A DNA stretch of 64,000 nucleotides from Mytilisepta virgata (Eukaryota > Mollusca > Bivalvia > Mytilida > Mytilidae). The position numbers and the translations under genes are program-made. Location: the NCBI GenBank assembly GCA_028015205.1, contig JAPWFG010000023.1, positions 1,798,001-1,862,000 of the forward strand, given 5' to 3'. A model generated the notes under the pieces. That model was not told the origin of the DNA and did no database searches. It saw only the letters and a list, made by a program, of their open reading frames with translations. Below are positions 50,265 to 63,294 of the stretch, piece by piece (position 1 is the first letter of the stretch; each line of letters begins with the position of its first letter).

Positions 50265-50610
50265 ATGATTTTTTTACGGTTGTAATCACGAATTGGTTGA
50301 CCGTTACAGTGTTCCAATATCTAACATGATGTTGGACCTGTTCCCACTGTGATAACATTTCATGTACCTCCACCGTGACTACCACCGGGTTGACTTCACG
50401 AAGGGAGCCTTTATACGGATCAGGAACTGCTCACCCTTCCGTAGCACCTGGGTACACTCCTGGTTTTTGTAGGAGTTCGTGTTGTTCATTATTTTGTTAG
50501 TTTTCAGTGTTGTGCTTGTAGTTGTTCATATGTTTCCCAGGTTGTTTGTCTAATAGATTTCGTTTCTTTGGTTTGCTCTTTAGGTATATTTGTTCTCTTT
50601 TTTAAGGGAC
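50265..50610 (+). repeat. Retrotransposon 3' end, second copy
   Basis: Matches 42110-42445: ATCACGAATTGGTTGACCGT, ATGATGTTGGACCTGTTCCC, GGATCAGGAACTGCTCACCC, TAGGAGTTCGTGTTGTTCAT. 5'-truncated even further than the first copy. Confidence 0.7.
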
Positions 50611-51099
50611 TCCTATAACGCTCACTCTAAAAGCTATCATTTCAATTTCGACAGGGCAACAACTTACGCAAGATATTTTAACACTGAAATATCAATTCAA
50701 TTCCTGATTTCTGCTGAAATTCATCAAATCTTATCGTCCAGGAATACTTGATAGAATGTATATTTTTCTGCTGTGACAGTCATATTTCAAATTTATGGTA
50801 TTATCCATGGAATTGCAATGGCTACTGTCATTTCGCTTAAAAGTCATAAAAGGAGCATTGATGTATTCACAAGATTATCAAACAGCACGTCATATCAGAA
50901 ATAATATGGGATTTTTCATTTATAGAAATTGGAATTCATTCGTAACTACACAGGACAGGCCATTGACACATTCAAAAGTGATGATTGCTCTGCTAGTCTG
51001 TCAGCAGGTTCGTGTAATACAGTTTATTTTTTAGTCATATGAGTACTTGATATATGTTTCGATATATATATTCTAAAGACCGTTGATAATACTAACGAG
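50611..51099. other. Spacer
   Basis: A plus-strand open frame (about 50795-51034) has no domain that I recognise. Confidence 0.35.
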
Positions 51100-52310
51100 A
51101 TTTTTTGTCGAGCCTGCGACTTAAGTCGCAGAAAGCTCGACATAGGGATAGTGATCCGGCGGCGGCGGTGTTAACTAACTTCCTAAAAGCTTTATATTTT
51201 AGAAGCTGGAAGACCTGGATGCTTTATACTTTGTATATAGATGACTTATGTTACGAAGTTTCCGTCTGTCATGTGTACATTGTCCTTGACCTCATTTTCA
51301 TGGTTCAGTGACTACTTGAAAAAAGTTCAGATTTTTTGTAATGTTAATTTCTCTCTTATTATGAGTAATAGGATAACTATATTTGGTATGTGTGTACCTT
51401 ACAAGGTCCTCATCCCGTCAGACAGTTTTCAATTGACCTCGACCCCATTTCAAGGATCAGTGAACAAGGTTAAGTTTTGGTGGTAAAGTCCATATCTCAG
51501 ATACTATAAGCAATAGGTCTAGTATATTTTGTGTATGGTAGGAATATAAGATGTACATGTCCAACTGGCAGGTGTCATCTGACCTTGACCTCATTTTCAT
51601 GGTTCCTTTGTTATAGTTAAGTTTTTGTGTTTTGGCCTGTTTTTCGAATACTGTATGCAATAGGTCTACTATATTTGGTGTATGGAAGGATTGTAAGGTG
51701 TACATGTCCAACTGGCAAGTGTCATCTGACCTTGACCTCATTTTCATGTTTCAGTGGTGATATTTAAGTTTTGTTTTGGCCTGTTTTTCGAATACTGTAT
51801 GCAATAGGTCTACTATATTTGGTGTATGGAAGGATTGTAAGGTGTACACGTCCAACTTGCAGGTGTCATCTGACCTTGACCTCATTTTCATTGTTCAGTG
51901 GTCATAGTTAAGTTTTTGTGTTTTGGACTGTTTTTCAGCACCTTCAAAATCTTGTATTTAAATATTCTTCTTGTATTAAAATATAACAATCATACTATCA
52001 TTGTTCACTGCCATCTTTAGTTACAATAATCAGTATCAATGGTATATCACTATTAAAGTTATTTCACTCTTAACCACAGTTATCCAGCATATCTTCATAT
52101 AGCGATAATAACCTATACAATTAGTAGTATGAAGACACTATTATAGTTGTCTTCAGCAGGCCTGGCAGCAACTTTAGCGTTCATACAGGCATCAGTAGCA
52201 TTGAAATTATCTCATTATTTACAGCTTAAAATTTATAATGTATGTCTGATAGCATTTACTTTCATTAGAAATACACGACAGGCGAGACATTTTTGTGTGT
52301 CCACTCTTGT
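51100..52310. mobile_element. GTCGAGCCTGCGAC repeat with TGACCTTGACCTC units, copy 2
   Basis: Same hairpin start (51103-51139), a GGCGGCGGCGGTGTTAACTA segment and tandem units of about 155 bp as in 43594-44640. It differs by a stretch of about 300 bp (about 51940-52240) before the shared 3' end GATAGCATTTACTTTCATTA ... GGCGAGACATTTTTGTGTG. Confidence 0.8.
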
Positions 52311-55139
52311 TTAGAATTTAAAACTAATATCAGCAGAAAGTCGGTTTTTTTCTGATTCTTTTATTTATGGTTGCAATTTTTAACTTAATTATATCATTTG
52401 TGTTTATTATGGTGGTAAACCAAATATTTTAGTTCAGGGGAGGGGTTGTCTTGGTAAGGAATGATCAAAGAAAAAAACTAGTATATATTTACACTCCCAA
52501 CTTTATTGAAAGAAATGTTTAATAATTCATTAAAGAAAACATACCAAATTATCTCCAACGTTTACAATTTTAGATGTTAGTGATCAGTAAAAAACAACTC
52601 GGGGTTAGCAGATAGGGTTCGTCATAGAAAACAAAATGGATAACAGCTCAGGTCAACAATTGTAGTAGTACTATTTTGGAATTGTTTTTAGGTATTTAAC
52701 TTGCAAAGACAATTTCGCTCTTGATATCGTGCACTGGTGCAACGCATGGGATAATTATTGATATTCATCTATCCGTTTGTTCGAAATTGTACATGATGTA
52801 ATCAATGTGAAACAATCAGGTCGTATCGGCATATGACAATCAATTGTTATTTTTTTGTATCAACAGATTTGCTATATATTTCGAGATAAAAGGATTACAA
52901 GAGAACAAAATAAACCACATTAACACTATACTGATTGTTATGTTAAAGATCCATAGGGGGTTTGAATGTTTTTTTTTTTTTTTATCTCGGTGGGATTTTT
53001 CAGTAAAATTTCAATAGATTTGTTCCTTTTAATCCTTTATCGACCTCAATATATACCGGGATAATATTAGCTACGTTCGGGAATTTTCGTGTTTACATGT
53101 ATAGAGCATATCCATAATTCTTCTAACTTTCCTACTTGCACAAATTTAATAATAAATAGATATCATAATAACGTCAATAAGTTCAATTCTTTTTTTCACC
53201 ACTTAAATAACCCATATTTATTATTCTTTTAGTCAAAAATTCACTATATCATTATAATAATATATTTATTAGACAATATTTGAATAGAATTTTCTTTTGA
53301 CCCTTTATCGATTTCGAGATAAACTTGAGCTATTTTTAGCAATGCTAAAGGATGTTTGCTTAGTTTTTCCCAACATATTGCGGTATCCTGCAAATTGTCA
53401 TGTCCAGTGATTGATTGTTTCAAGCCAAATACATACATGTCCATAATTTCTAAACGTATTAGGTAACCAGATCTTTGCTAAGGACACAGATCATTGCTGC
53501 ATCAATTGACCTTTCGATAACAGGTTCAGGGATACACTTAAGATATAAATTTCAAGAATAAAACACGCAGGAAAAGGAAAGATAACCCAATCATTCTAAT
53601 GAACTGTCCTTCTGTCCCTTAATCTTGCAGTGATAGATCCTTTAAACTCCACTGGTTGATGACAACCCTATTCACTGATGCGGAAAGCACAAAGACTACC
53701 AAAGAAAAGTGTGGAAATAGGGGAGATTATTCACTGTTATAGTGGACTTCCTGTCATGCGTACAATCTAGACCCTAGAACTATAGGTGACTGGACACACT
53801 GAAAATGTTATCATACCCTTCTTATATAAATACTCCAAAGAAAGACCGGTAACTTATGGGATGAAAAGCTCGAGGAAGGGTAGATAATCCAGTTGCAAAA
53901 TTTTTCAACTGCAAAGAACTGCAGGGATTTTTTAAAATCCTTCCCTGAGAAAAACACACTTCATAATGCAGATAGAATAATTCTTTAAATTTCCGTTAAT
54001 GATAATTCCGCTTCCGGTGAGTCATTTCCTGTCATGTGATTTGTAGTAATGTGATTCCTAGGTTGGTCCCCGCTATAATATTCAGTATGAGCTACCTCAT
54101 ATACAAATATAACGGTCGGTATCAGCTAACGTTTGACCTTGCCCTTTCAGAGGACTGGCTCCCAACTATTAATCTGACAGCTGCGGTGTCAGTCTATATG
54201 GCGTCGTTTGTTTTTATCCGAATGGGTTTATGCAGGAACTGTATATGTTAGTATTATATGATCCCTGGTTTATGTTCTGACATATAGTACACTGTACAGT
54301 ATTGAAAGAAAAAATGAATATTCTTTTATCCGTGTAACGAGAAATTGCGGTAAATCAAGGAAGTTATTTATGCAGAAGTATAAATTTTGCCCTGTCGAAA
54401 TCCAAATTCTGAAATTAGACAAAATAAAATAAAAATTTCCCACCTGTTGCAAGTGTACGCTTATGTTTATTTCAATATCATGACGTTTTTGTGTTTCTGG
54501 TAAAAGACAATATATTAATTATTTGACAAGTTCCACAGAATACTTATTCAAAAATGAGAAAAACTTTAGTAATTTTTTTATCGTTTTTTTTGTGGGTAGG
54601 GGATGCTTCTTGGTAAATCAAATGGACTAAAGTAATGAATATCTATCACAGAAACACTTGTCATGATACCAATTTTGTTAGTTTGGATAGTTCTAACTGA
54701 AAATTAATTAAGCACAAACACATTTTCAATAAATGGTTATGGAAACATGTATAATCAGAAAAAATCACAAAATTGATATTTAGTTGTTTGGATTTTTGGA
54801 TGGGATAATCAGTTCAATGAGGGAATTTTTTTTTCGGGCAAAGATCAAATTTACATGCTGCACACATTTTTTAAACTAATATATTGAAAAAAATGGGTAA
54901 AATAACATTATATTACAAAAATTTAATAAGAAGGTTTTAGCATTTTTGCAAAATGAAGCAGCAAAGATTTTAACAAAAAAAATCTGAGTGGTGAAGTTCA
55001 AGGGCAAGGAACTAAAGATCAATTAGGTGTGGCCTTAAAAGAAAATTTTACTGCATGGGAAAAGTCATGATAAAAAGTTTCAATTATATTTATTTTGTGC
55101 ATTTTTTGAGAATCAATATTTAGAAAAAGCACAAAAAGA
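52311..55139. other. Non-coding DNA
   Basis: No gene that I can support. A 71-codon open frame at 54036-54251 reads hydrophobic/acidic (YLIYKYNGRYQLTFDLALSE), could be an orphan exon and is not assigned. GGGAGATTATTCACTG-type motifs appear near 53720 and 53880. Confidence 0.4.
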
Positions 55140-55435
55140 ATGAATGTATTAATGTTTAATGCCCAGTAGCAACAATTAGATGCATATCAAGACAAGAACA
55201 TGTTGATATGCTCCCTGCTTTGAACTAGAGCGACACGCTGAGCCGGATTCTTAACGTGCTAACTCACGAGGTAACTGTCTGCAGGAAGATATATCACTCC
55301 ACTCAGCATGCTCAGACACATTATACTGATTGCAAGCCATCCAGTCCTTTGATCATACTCCTAGATGGTGCATGTTGTCAGAGAAGCCGCAAATACCAAT
55401 TTTAATGTGGTTGGTTTGACCTGGCCAGGGAACAC
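55140..55435 (-). mobile_element. Truncated SINE copy without tRNA head
   Basis: Body text matches 47683-47970: TTTAATGCCCAGTAGCAAC, GCGACACGCTGAGCCGGATT, AACTCACGAGGTAACTGTCT, CAAATACCAATTTTAATGTG. The similarity stops at GACCTGGCCAGGGA, before the B box. Confidence 0.7.
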
Positions 55436-55689
55436 AAAAAAGGATATGGAATAAAAAACGTTTTATATTTATTTATAAATCTAGAATTTAAAATACAATT
55501 TTCCATCGACATTAAAGTGAAACTAGAGATCGTGTGTCCTCCTGTATATGGAATTCTGATCAATTGTTTTGAGAATAATTTAAAATATATGAATATATCC
55601 TGGTTACATTAACTTTTTACTCCATTTAAAATAATGAATCCACAGTTAACTAAATTATGATTTCGACCATACTGAAATGATAAAATTTA

Positions 55690-56460
55690 ATGGAGTAACT
55701 CCAGCATGAAATGTAGGTCATATGGACTTGTATGTTCGACTAAGTGATCTTGATCAATACAAACACATATATATATATAGCTTGGCTATGTTTTACTATA
55801 TTAGATTACTGTAATTATGAAATATCATTAATACATGGTTGGAACGTTAATATTACACCCAAATGCAAAATTTTAATTCAAGCATGAAATGTAGGTCACT
55901 GTGATTCAAATGTTTTGCTATGCTATATAAGGCAAAAATAGTTTTGTATTATCATCAATATGCTTCCATAGGCTCTTTAAAAATATAAATAAATGCAAAA
56001 ACTACCAAAGTCACTCAAACATAAAATATAGGTCATGGTCACTCAGATGCTGCTGAGCTGTGTTGTACTACATAAGATGATTGTAGGTGTAAAATATCAT
56101 TAATATACTACCATAGGATCTAAAAATAAACCTAATTTTGCCAAAGTCACTAAAGCATAAAATACAAGTCATTTTGACTCAAATGTTGCTAAATTTAGTT
56201 GTACTATATAAAATGACTGCATACATGTAGGTATAATGTATTGATATTTCTCAGTAGATTTCTGGGGAATAGACCTAAATGTATGAACTTAACCGAGTCA
56301 CTCGTGCACGAAATGTGGGTCATAATGTTGTCGAAATGCACAATCTTACGTACAAATATTATTGCAGTGAAGTATAAATGATATAACACCATAGATTTCT
56401 AAGATATGAAACAAAAGGCAAAAGTTGATCAGAGTCACTCAATGCCTAAAAAAGGGTAAG
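55690..56460. repeat. Tandem array of about 150-170-bp units with RORE-like AATGTAGGTCA
   Basis: About five degenerate units share CATGAAATGTAGGTCA, a TGACTCAAATGTTGCT block, GTTGTACTATATAA, AAATATCATTAATA and CCAAAGTCACTCAAACAT. GGTCA half-sites lie near 55712, 55888, 56028 and 56316; the unit near 56160 is mutated (AAGTCA). Confidence 0.75.
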
Positions 56461-57879
56461 GTTCAAGTTGACTACTATATATGACTAGCCCCTAGGATTA
56501 CTAATTGTAAGATGTCTTCAACCTATAAAAAACAATTTAATGAATGTCTACAAACAAAATTAGAAAAGATGTTTGTATAACAATTATTCAGTGATTAATA
56601 CAAGGAATTTAAAATTTATCTGTATGTTGTAGGCAAAAAATTATTTTCCATTTCTGCTCCAAAAGATAAATAACAAGAGGCTCAAGAGATTTGACCATGT
56701 ATAACTCAACATGACATTCCCACAATCAACCCATTTTATTTCATATCAAGTGAAAATTGTAATGGACCTTCCACATATCATGATGCTTCATACTAAGTTC
56801 ATTTGGTTTTGCAGTTTCAGAAAAGAAAATATTTGAAATTCTGACCAATCAGCAATCAGCAATAAGAATTCATCATGTTGACCATATAAGCTGTCATACT
56901 GGGATGAAATATGCAAACTTTATAAAGGTCCTTCCATTGATGCTTCATACCAAGTTACAGTTTATTTGGCTTTGTGGTCATAGGGCTTTTTGTGCTTTAG
57001 TCTCACCTACCAGACGACGATGCTGTTCAATCATGAGTGAATGCGCATGCCCCAATTCGGCCATTAAAAAGAAAGAAATTAGCCAATACCGGTCAGTATT
57101 GTCAATCTTGTAAAATAACGGACGGGTACCAGTCTATGTGATTCCAAGCTTCTTTCCTTGAAAAATCCGACTTTGTGCCTATATACTATGCAACCGGCAA
57201 ACCAACCATGTACTCAACCAAGAACCAACCGATTTAAGTTTAGTTAAAATTATGTCGGTTGGAGCTTCAACATTGTTTCAGTAAACGTAACACTGTTCCC
57301 TCAATCGTCGATTTTAGGTTCTCACTCTAACATGTGTAATGTTATAATTTAATGTTACAGTATTTGACCAAAATCAAAAAGAATATATATAATATATATA
57401 CATTCATGCCAACTGAGAAAAAGGTTACTATATTACAGATAAATTCAACAAAGAAAAAACAAATAAAAAGTTGATTTTTATAATCTACGGATTATGAATT
57501 AATAATCATTTTATTTAATATAAGCTTGTAAAATACACTAACTTCAAGAATGTTTAACCATAAAATAGATATTAAATAAATAAATTATCATAATTATTTT
57601 AAAATTAATAACGCATATATAACTGGGATCAGTTGGATAGTTTATCAACGGCAAAAATAGTATGCAGGATTGTAAATTAATGTTTTTTATTTCAAAATTG
57701 ATATAGAGCATTATATACAAGAACAGTGCTTTAAAAATATCTTGTAAAAATGCGGAATAAAAATTTCCGTGTTTTCAGTCTCTTGTTATGTCACGTGATC
57801 ATGATGATCAATTTTAAAATTTCGGAAAGCGGCTGTTGTTGATAACGCAGTTCCAGTTGCATTTTATAATAATTGGATG
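56461..57879. other. Non-coding DNA; possible untranslated first exon near its end
   Basis: Nothing coding. At about 57820-57904, GC-richer text with TCACGTGATCATGATGATC upstream ends in CATAGTTTG/GTAAGT, which could be a non-coding exon with donor. The same edge is part of the tandem duplication that follows, so confidence is low. Confidence 0.35.
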
Positions 57880-57889
57880 GTTTTGGATG

Positions 57890-58640
57890 TGTAATTCATA
57901 GTTTGGTAAGTAATTTGAAATATATGTACATTGTGTATCGACTGCTTTCGAAGTAACCTACAAATGAAAGTTTTCTGAAGCAAAATCCTAATGTGAATTT
58001 AATTTAGACTGACTGAATTTATTTTCTAATAATACATTTTAATATAGATCTGCTATGATGTTATGATCTATTTTATGAAATATAAATTTTTTTGGACTTG
58101 GAGAGACCCCCCCTCCCTATGTAACAGACATTTAACATTTTGTATGTTATTGTTTTTCTCTCTGTATTTTGTTTATACTGATACATCAAAAAGTGTAACT
58201 TTCACTAATACTTCGGCATAATTATTAAAATATTTATTTATTTAAAAAAATGACATAGCCTACAAAATTATTAAACTTACAAGACTTTTTTTCTTTAGAG
58301 GAATTATCATTGGAAACTAGTACAGGTACCGAAATTGAAATTTGAAGAGATTGATGGTTGAGGATGTTTTTAAATTCAAAGTTTAGTAAATAATTCGAAA
58401 ATAAAGACATTATGTATCGACCGCTTTTGAATTAACCTACAAATAAATGAAAGTTTTCTGAAGCAAAATCATTGGTCGTAACATGTAACCAAATTATGCA
58501 TTACTGCTCGTAAATGTGAATTTTAATGTTGACTGACAAAATTTATTTCTTAACAATACATTTTAATATACTATGATCTTATCTATTTTCTGAAATAGTT
58601 TTTTTGGGGGGGGGACTTGGAGAGACCCCCCTTTTTTACA
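57890..58640. repeat. Tandem duplication of about 460 bp
   Basis: 57890-58115 and 58375-58635 share AATTTGAAA..., GTATCGACTGCTTTCGAAGT, AACCTACAAATGAAAGTTTT, CTGAAGCAAAATC, ATACATTTTAATATA and GGACTTGGAGAGACCCCCC. Confidence 0.8.
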
Positions 58641-59100
58641 TTGTTTGTTACTCAACTTACAAGACTGTTTTCCTTTACTATTAATTGTTGGACTTATTTC
58701 AAGTACGTTGAAGTTAGTTGAGTTACTTATAAGTAATCAAATTACTTGTTTTAAGCAGAGAATTACTGGTTTGATGCCTATATAGATATTATTTTAGTAA
58801 TCAATTATTTACTTATTTAAGTAAAATCAAGTAAATTTATTCATATTTTCAAGTAATAAAATTACTGGTTTTGAGTATGATGTTTACTTAGTTGATGCTC
58901 ACATTTAGTAAACAGATTACTAATTTTTAGGTAAAAGTTTTTTTCTGATTTAAGTGAATGTATTACTTAAATTCCAAGTATTTCAGTTACTTATATTTTT
59001 ATACGTATTTCTGTTCTACTTTTAATTTATGTTATTTTAATGTTTAAATAATGCTGTCAACCCTTCGGGTATAAATTTGCATTTCAAATAAAGTTTTTTA
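58641..59100. repeat. AT-rich ATTACTT / AAGTAAT low-complexity DNA
   Basis: Repeated short motifs (AGTAATCAAATTACTTG) continue after the insert at 59100-59690 (about 59690-59830). This suggests that the intervening block is an insertion. Confidence 0.55.
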
Positions 59101-59401
59101 TTATACCTTAGATATATTTTTCTATAATAAATACATGCACAATAATTTCACTATTTTTAACATTTTCAGTGATTTAACTATTTTCCCCGGTCACCGGTCA
59201 ATAGTTTCCAAACTATTTTCCCTCAAAAAACTATTTTCCCTCTTCAAGTTACGTTGTTTCGCGGATTTTTAATCCCGGGCACGGGATTGGCTGGGAGGTT
59301 TTAGCCGACCCGTTCGGAAGCTCCCGCGTTATAGGTTATCGTCAATGCTGAATCCCGAGATGTTCCGGTACATTTCATCAGACGACAGTTTTGCAAAAAT
59401 C

Positions 59402-59475
59402 ATGGCTGAGGGTGGCCGGTTTGCTTCTCTTTCTGATAATAATAATGGACTCTGTCACTCGATCATGCATCTCGG
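59402..59475 (+). CDS. Candidate first exon (MAEGGRF...) of a recombinase-like gene fragment
   Basis: ATG at 59402 gives MAEGGRFASLSDNNN..., followed by a possible donor GTACGT at 59476. Starts of the type MAEGGRF-x-x-LS are what I recall at the N-terminus of KIAA1958/Crypton-like tyrosine recombinase proteins in bivalves. The 24-codon piece is short and the Asn run looks degenerate. The upstream text (CCCGGTCACCGGTCAATAGT, GATTGGCTGG) is promoter-like. It could equally be chance. Confidence 0.25.
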
Positions 59476-59560
59476 GTACGTACACATGACTTAAATTTTG
59501 CCTTAATTATCTCTTGTGTTTCTTTCGGTATAATAAAACACTTACTGACTGAGTAGTCGG

Positions 59561-59657
59561 GAATAGTAAGTTTATTGTCCCTCTGAACAACTATTGCCCC
59601 TCGGCGTTGCCTCGGGGCAATAGTTGTTCCTCGGGACAATAAACTTACTATTCCCCT
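59561..59657. repeat. Strong 97-bp hairpin
   Basis: GGGAATAGTAAGTTTATTGT CCC... pairs with ...GGGACAATAAACTTACTATT CCC through a second stem AACAACTATTGCCCC / GGGGCAATAGTTGTT and a small CTCGGCGTTGCC loop. It is nearly perfect, so either a foldback element terminus or a recent inverted duplication. Confidence 0.85.
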
Positions 59658-59689
59658 CTTACTCTGTCAATAAGTATAAAATATTCTTA

Positions 59690-61490
59690 AGTATTAAAAG
59701 TACTTAATAATTTGACTACTTAGTAATGCATTACTAAATATTACTTGCAAGGATTATCAATTACTTAAGATTCGGTCAACTTTAATTACTCGTACAAATA
59801 CTTAAAACAAGTAGTCAATTTCTTAATTTGAGAAATTGTGCGTAGTATTTTTTAAGAGTGGAATTCCGGTAAAAATTATAGTACTACATGTAATAATCAA
59901 ACACGCACATCAGAGTAAACGGAATTTAAAAGATAAACACACTACAATAACGTAAGCATTATAAAAATCTCCGTATCAAAATGATCAAATGAATTTGTTC
60001 ATACAATATGTATGATTGTGTACACGATAAGAAAATTGATCGATTATTGCTACGTGGCCACAAAATGTTCTCTGATCAGACTGTGTAGAAAATAAAAGCA
60101 CGCTGCTGTTCAATATTGGTGGATTTGGACACAACGGCATTTTATCCCATTCTCAATAATGTTAAAGAAAAACAATTTCACAAATATGGTTAAATATCAA
60201 TTTCACTATTCGGATTTTTTTTTAGTATTAGACCATTAAGTATATGTTTAAAGAACAACATATAATAACGAAGGAATTATTTTGAATTGAAAAGACAGTC
60301 ACTGTGGAACCCCTGTAAAAAGTAATAAATTTTAAAACTGAAAATTAAAAGCTTTAAAATTGAGATCGTCTAAATGCAGTTAAAATTATTTTTTTAAAAT
60401 AAAGCAAACAAATGTGACAATATGTTACGTTGTATTATATTTCACAACTTCTAGAGAGGATCCACAACATACTGTGTATAGAAACACACACAGGTAATAT
60501 CTGTCAGTTTTTTATCTGTGAAATACATATAAGATGAAATTTATAATATCATTAAAACATAAAATATAAAAAGATAACTAAAATGAGGAATTAAACAATA
60601 AATAATGTAAATAAGTTGCATGTAGGTAAATATATTTCTATTATATAATGATATATATTTATATACGTCTGAACACTTACCCAACAATGTTAGAATCAGA
60701 TTTTAATACTTTCAATTTTTTTTTTGGATTTGGCGGGTATTCAACTAACACTTTTGAGACACTATGTTACCTATTCGTCTAGCACAATGTTAAGCACCTT
60801 AGACCACTCAGCCACATCCTCTGTATAAAAATACAGCTTCAGTGACCGACATGTATTATAGTATGAACCGCCGTGGCATTTATGTGACATTAATCTTAAT
60901 TAGCTACTTTTTGATGCATTATTTGGGAGAATAATTGTTTTATTATTATCATAGAATCACAGTAAATGCAGTAGTTAACTAATCGTCTTGATATTTTGTT
61001 TAATGTAAAATTAGATACAACAACTTTCGGTAATATAGTTTAGACACTCCGGTGGCTAAACGTGCCACGCTCCAAAATATGCGTACAAAATTTGCAAGTT
61101 ACAAGTACGATTGCCACTTCACACCCAAACTGACTGATGTGCGTTATGAATTACAGAGTTTCTAATCGTGCGATTCCTATAAATTGTGTTATAAAATAGA
61201 ATATAACAAAACGAATAATTTTTTTATGATTTCGGATATGAATAACAGTGAAATATCTAATATTGCATTTGATTTAAGATATTACGATTGGTGGTGTAAT
61301 ACAGTCGACAAAAATCTTTTTTTTTGTCCTCAATACAAAATAATAATTTGCACATTTACTAAACCTTGGTGATAGAACCGAAATATTTTGAAATTTATTA
61401 AAGACCAATCGACATTTAAAGAATAACCATCAAGTTGAAGTTCAACTCTACGTTTTGCAAATTTGACAGACATACGATCTGTATACTCCC
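59690..61490. other. Non-coding AT-rich DNA
   Basis: Nothing recognisable; short open frames only. Confidence 0.45.
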
Positions 61491-61920
61491 GCAAACAACG
61501 TTTTTGGGGGGTATATAGGAATCAGCCTGTCCGTCTGTCTATTCGTCTGTCTGTCCTTGTACCCTGTCAGTGCAACTCCTAAACAGTTCAATAGATTTTG
61601 ATGAAACTATATATGAAGGTTGGGCATCAAATGTAAAAGTGCATGAAGCAAGATAATTATGGCTGGGGGCTTGCAAAGGGAGATAATCCAACTTTATGGC
61701 TTTACATGTTTAAAACTTGTTAGCGCAACTCCTCCTAAACCGTTCAATGGCATCACATCTAGATGCGCATGCAGCAATATAATTATCTCCGGATGATAAT
61801 TCAACTTAAGAGTTGTACATGATTAAAGCTTGTAACTACTAGTATTGCAAAAGGAGGAAGGGGTTTGGAGGTATCACTCAGTGAGGTTACTCACAGTTCT
61901 AGTTTACGAAGGAAATAAAT
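61491..61920. repeat. Dispersed-repeat-like block
   Basis: GTCCGTCTGTCTATTCGTCT, CTGTCAGTGCAACTCCTAAA, AAAGGGAGATAATCCAACTT: two degenerate halves repeat the phrase GCAACTCCT(CCT)AAACNGTTCAAT. It resembles repeats with CTGTCYGTC leaders in bivalve genomes. Confidence 0.5.
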
Positions 61921-63036
61921 TTATTCATGAATTCTTATCAAACGAAATTATGGTCAATAATTGAATGGTTTACGAATGTATGTTTGTTTTAGAAAAAAAA
62001 ACAGAAATTCTTAGCAATAATGGTAGAGATCTGTGCAATAGCTATACGTTTGATTGAGAAGGCACTGCGTGTGTGACCTTTTTGTGAAACTTGTATATTA
62101 ATATCTTCAGGTACAAACTTTGAAAAATAAAACACTCTTTGATAAATTTTAATTTTGTATTACAATTCTGTTATATCTCTTCCTATAGTTTCAAACAGTT
62201 AGGTAATCTCAAATTGTCTGGAATTGCAAGCACGTAATCTTCAATGTCAAGTCCATAACCTTAGAATTTTATAGTGACGAATTCATAATTTTAACTACCT
62301 ATCCCCTCTGTTTTAATAGAATTGCGTCGGAAGCTGAGCCTTATGGACAAAATATTTGAATTGGGCATGACCCATTGAATAGCGAATCATTTTGAATATA
62401 TATACTTCTGAAGACCTTAAATAGCGAATGTTTGGAAATATAAATACCATGAGTCGGGATGCTGATGAACGTAATTAAATGTCATCATAAGATACCAAGG
62501 TTAACTAAATTTTAATGTGCCAAACGCACGTTTCGAGTAACTCTCATCAGTGACCCTCAAACTCATTTATGAAAAATTCAAAATTGATAATACTTTGAAG
62601 AGCTTAAATAAGAAAACAATAAAAAAGGATACGCCAAATCCAGAATGTAAAGGTTGTCTATACGTGACGTTGACAGTTGATAATTTGGAGACATCAACCT
62701 TTTTGTAGGATTTCTTCTTTAATTTCCCCTTGTCAATTGCAATGTAAAAAAAAAGCATAAGACGGGAGGTTTACTTTTCAGTGTCAATATCATAACATAG
62801 CCAAATTTATTATTATAGGTTTGAGCTAGTTTCTATTCGTAGAGTAGCTATATAGTATGAATGAAGAAAAAACTCGACAAGGAGAGGAAATAAAGGTTCG
62901 TCCGCCTAAATGTACAAATGTACGTGGCATTATTAGAAGTAGTATTATTTGTGAACTTAGATGTTCAAATATTGAGCTTTCTGTAATAAATAGTTTTTCT
63001 CTGTTAAAATAAGTAAATTTATAAATATTATAACAG
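61921..63036. other. Non-coding; probable intron upstream of the Ig exon
   Basis: No exon that I can support. An ATG at 62857 opens 51 codons (to 63012) but has no domain, and a GTTCGT donor there would have the wrong phase for the Ig exon. Confidence 0.4.
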
Positions 63037-63294
63037 GTAACTTCATTGAAGAATTAAAAGATCGGACCGTTTTGGAGGGTGAAGACGTCGAGCTTGAATG
63101 TAAAGTTCTAGATGATGCTGCAGCTGTAGAATGGCTTAAGAACGGGATAAAAATAGAGGGTTCCAAAAAAAATAAAATTTTAAAAAGAGGTCAATCACAC
63201 AGTTTGGAAATATTGAAAGTTGAGATGGAAGATGCAGGGGAATATGCCATAAGAGTAAAGAATGAAGACAACGGAGCTTCACTAATTGTAGAAA
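63037..63294 (+). CDS. Ig I-set domain exon (titin/twitchin/obscurin-like)
   Basis: A 258-bp exon between a TTATAACAG acceptor and a GTAAGA donor, phase 1 at both ends, i.e. a classic symmetric Ig module. The 86-residue domain has the I-set hallmarks: an N-terminal ELKDRTVLEGEDVELECKV (Cys in strand B), VEWLKNGIKI (Trp in strand C), HSLEILKVEMEDAGEYAIRV (D-x-G-x-Y in strand F) and a final SLIVE strand. The second Cys is replaced (YAIRV), as in many muscle Ig domains. The parent is probably a large modular muscle or cytoskeletal protein whose other exons lie outside the window. The frame continues past the donor to 63356 only by chance. Confidence 0.8.

Noticed and set aside
54036..54251. 71-codon frame with hydrophobic segments
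   Set aside because: It begins at GTG, no family recognised and no convincing splice sites; possibly an orphan exon, but unsupported.
62857..63012. Possible upstream exon of the Ig gene
   Set aside because: The candidate donor gives phase 0 while the Ig exon needs phase 1, and the peptide has no domain.
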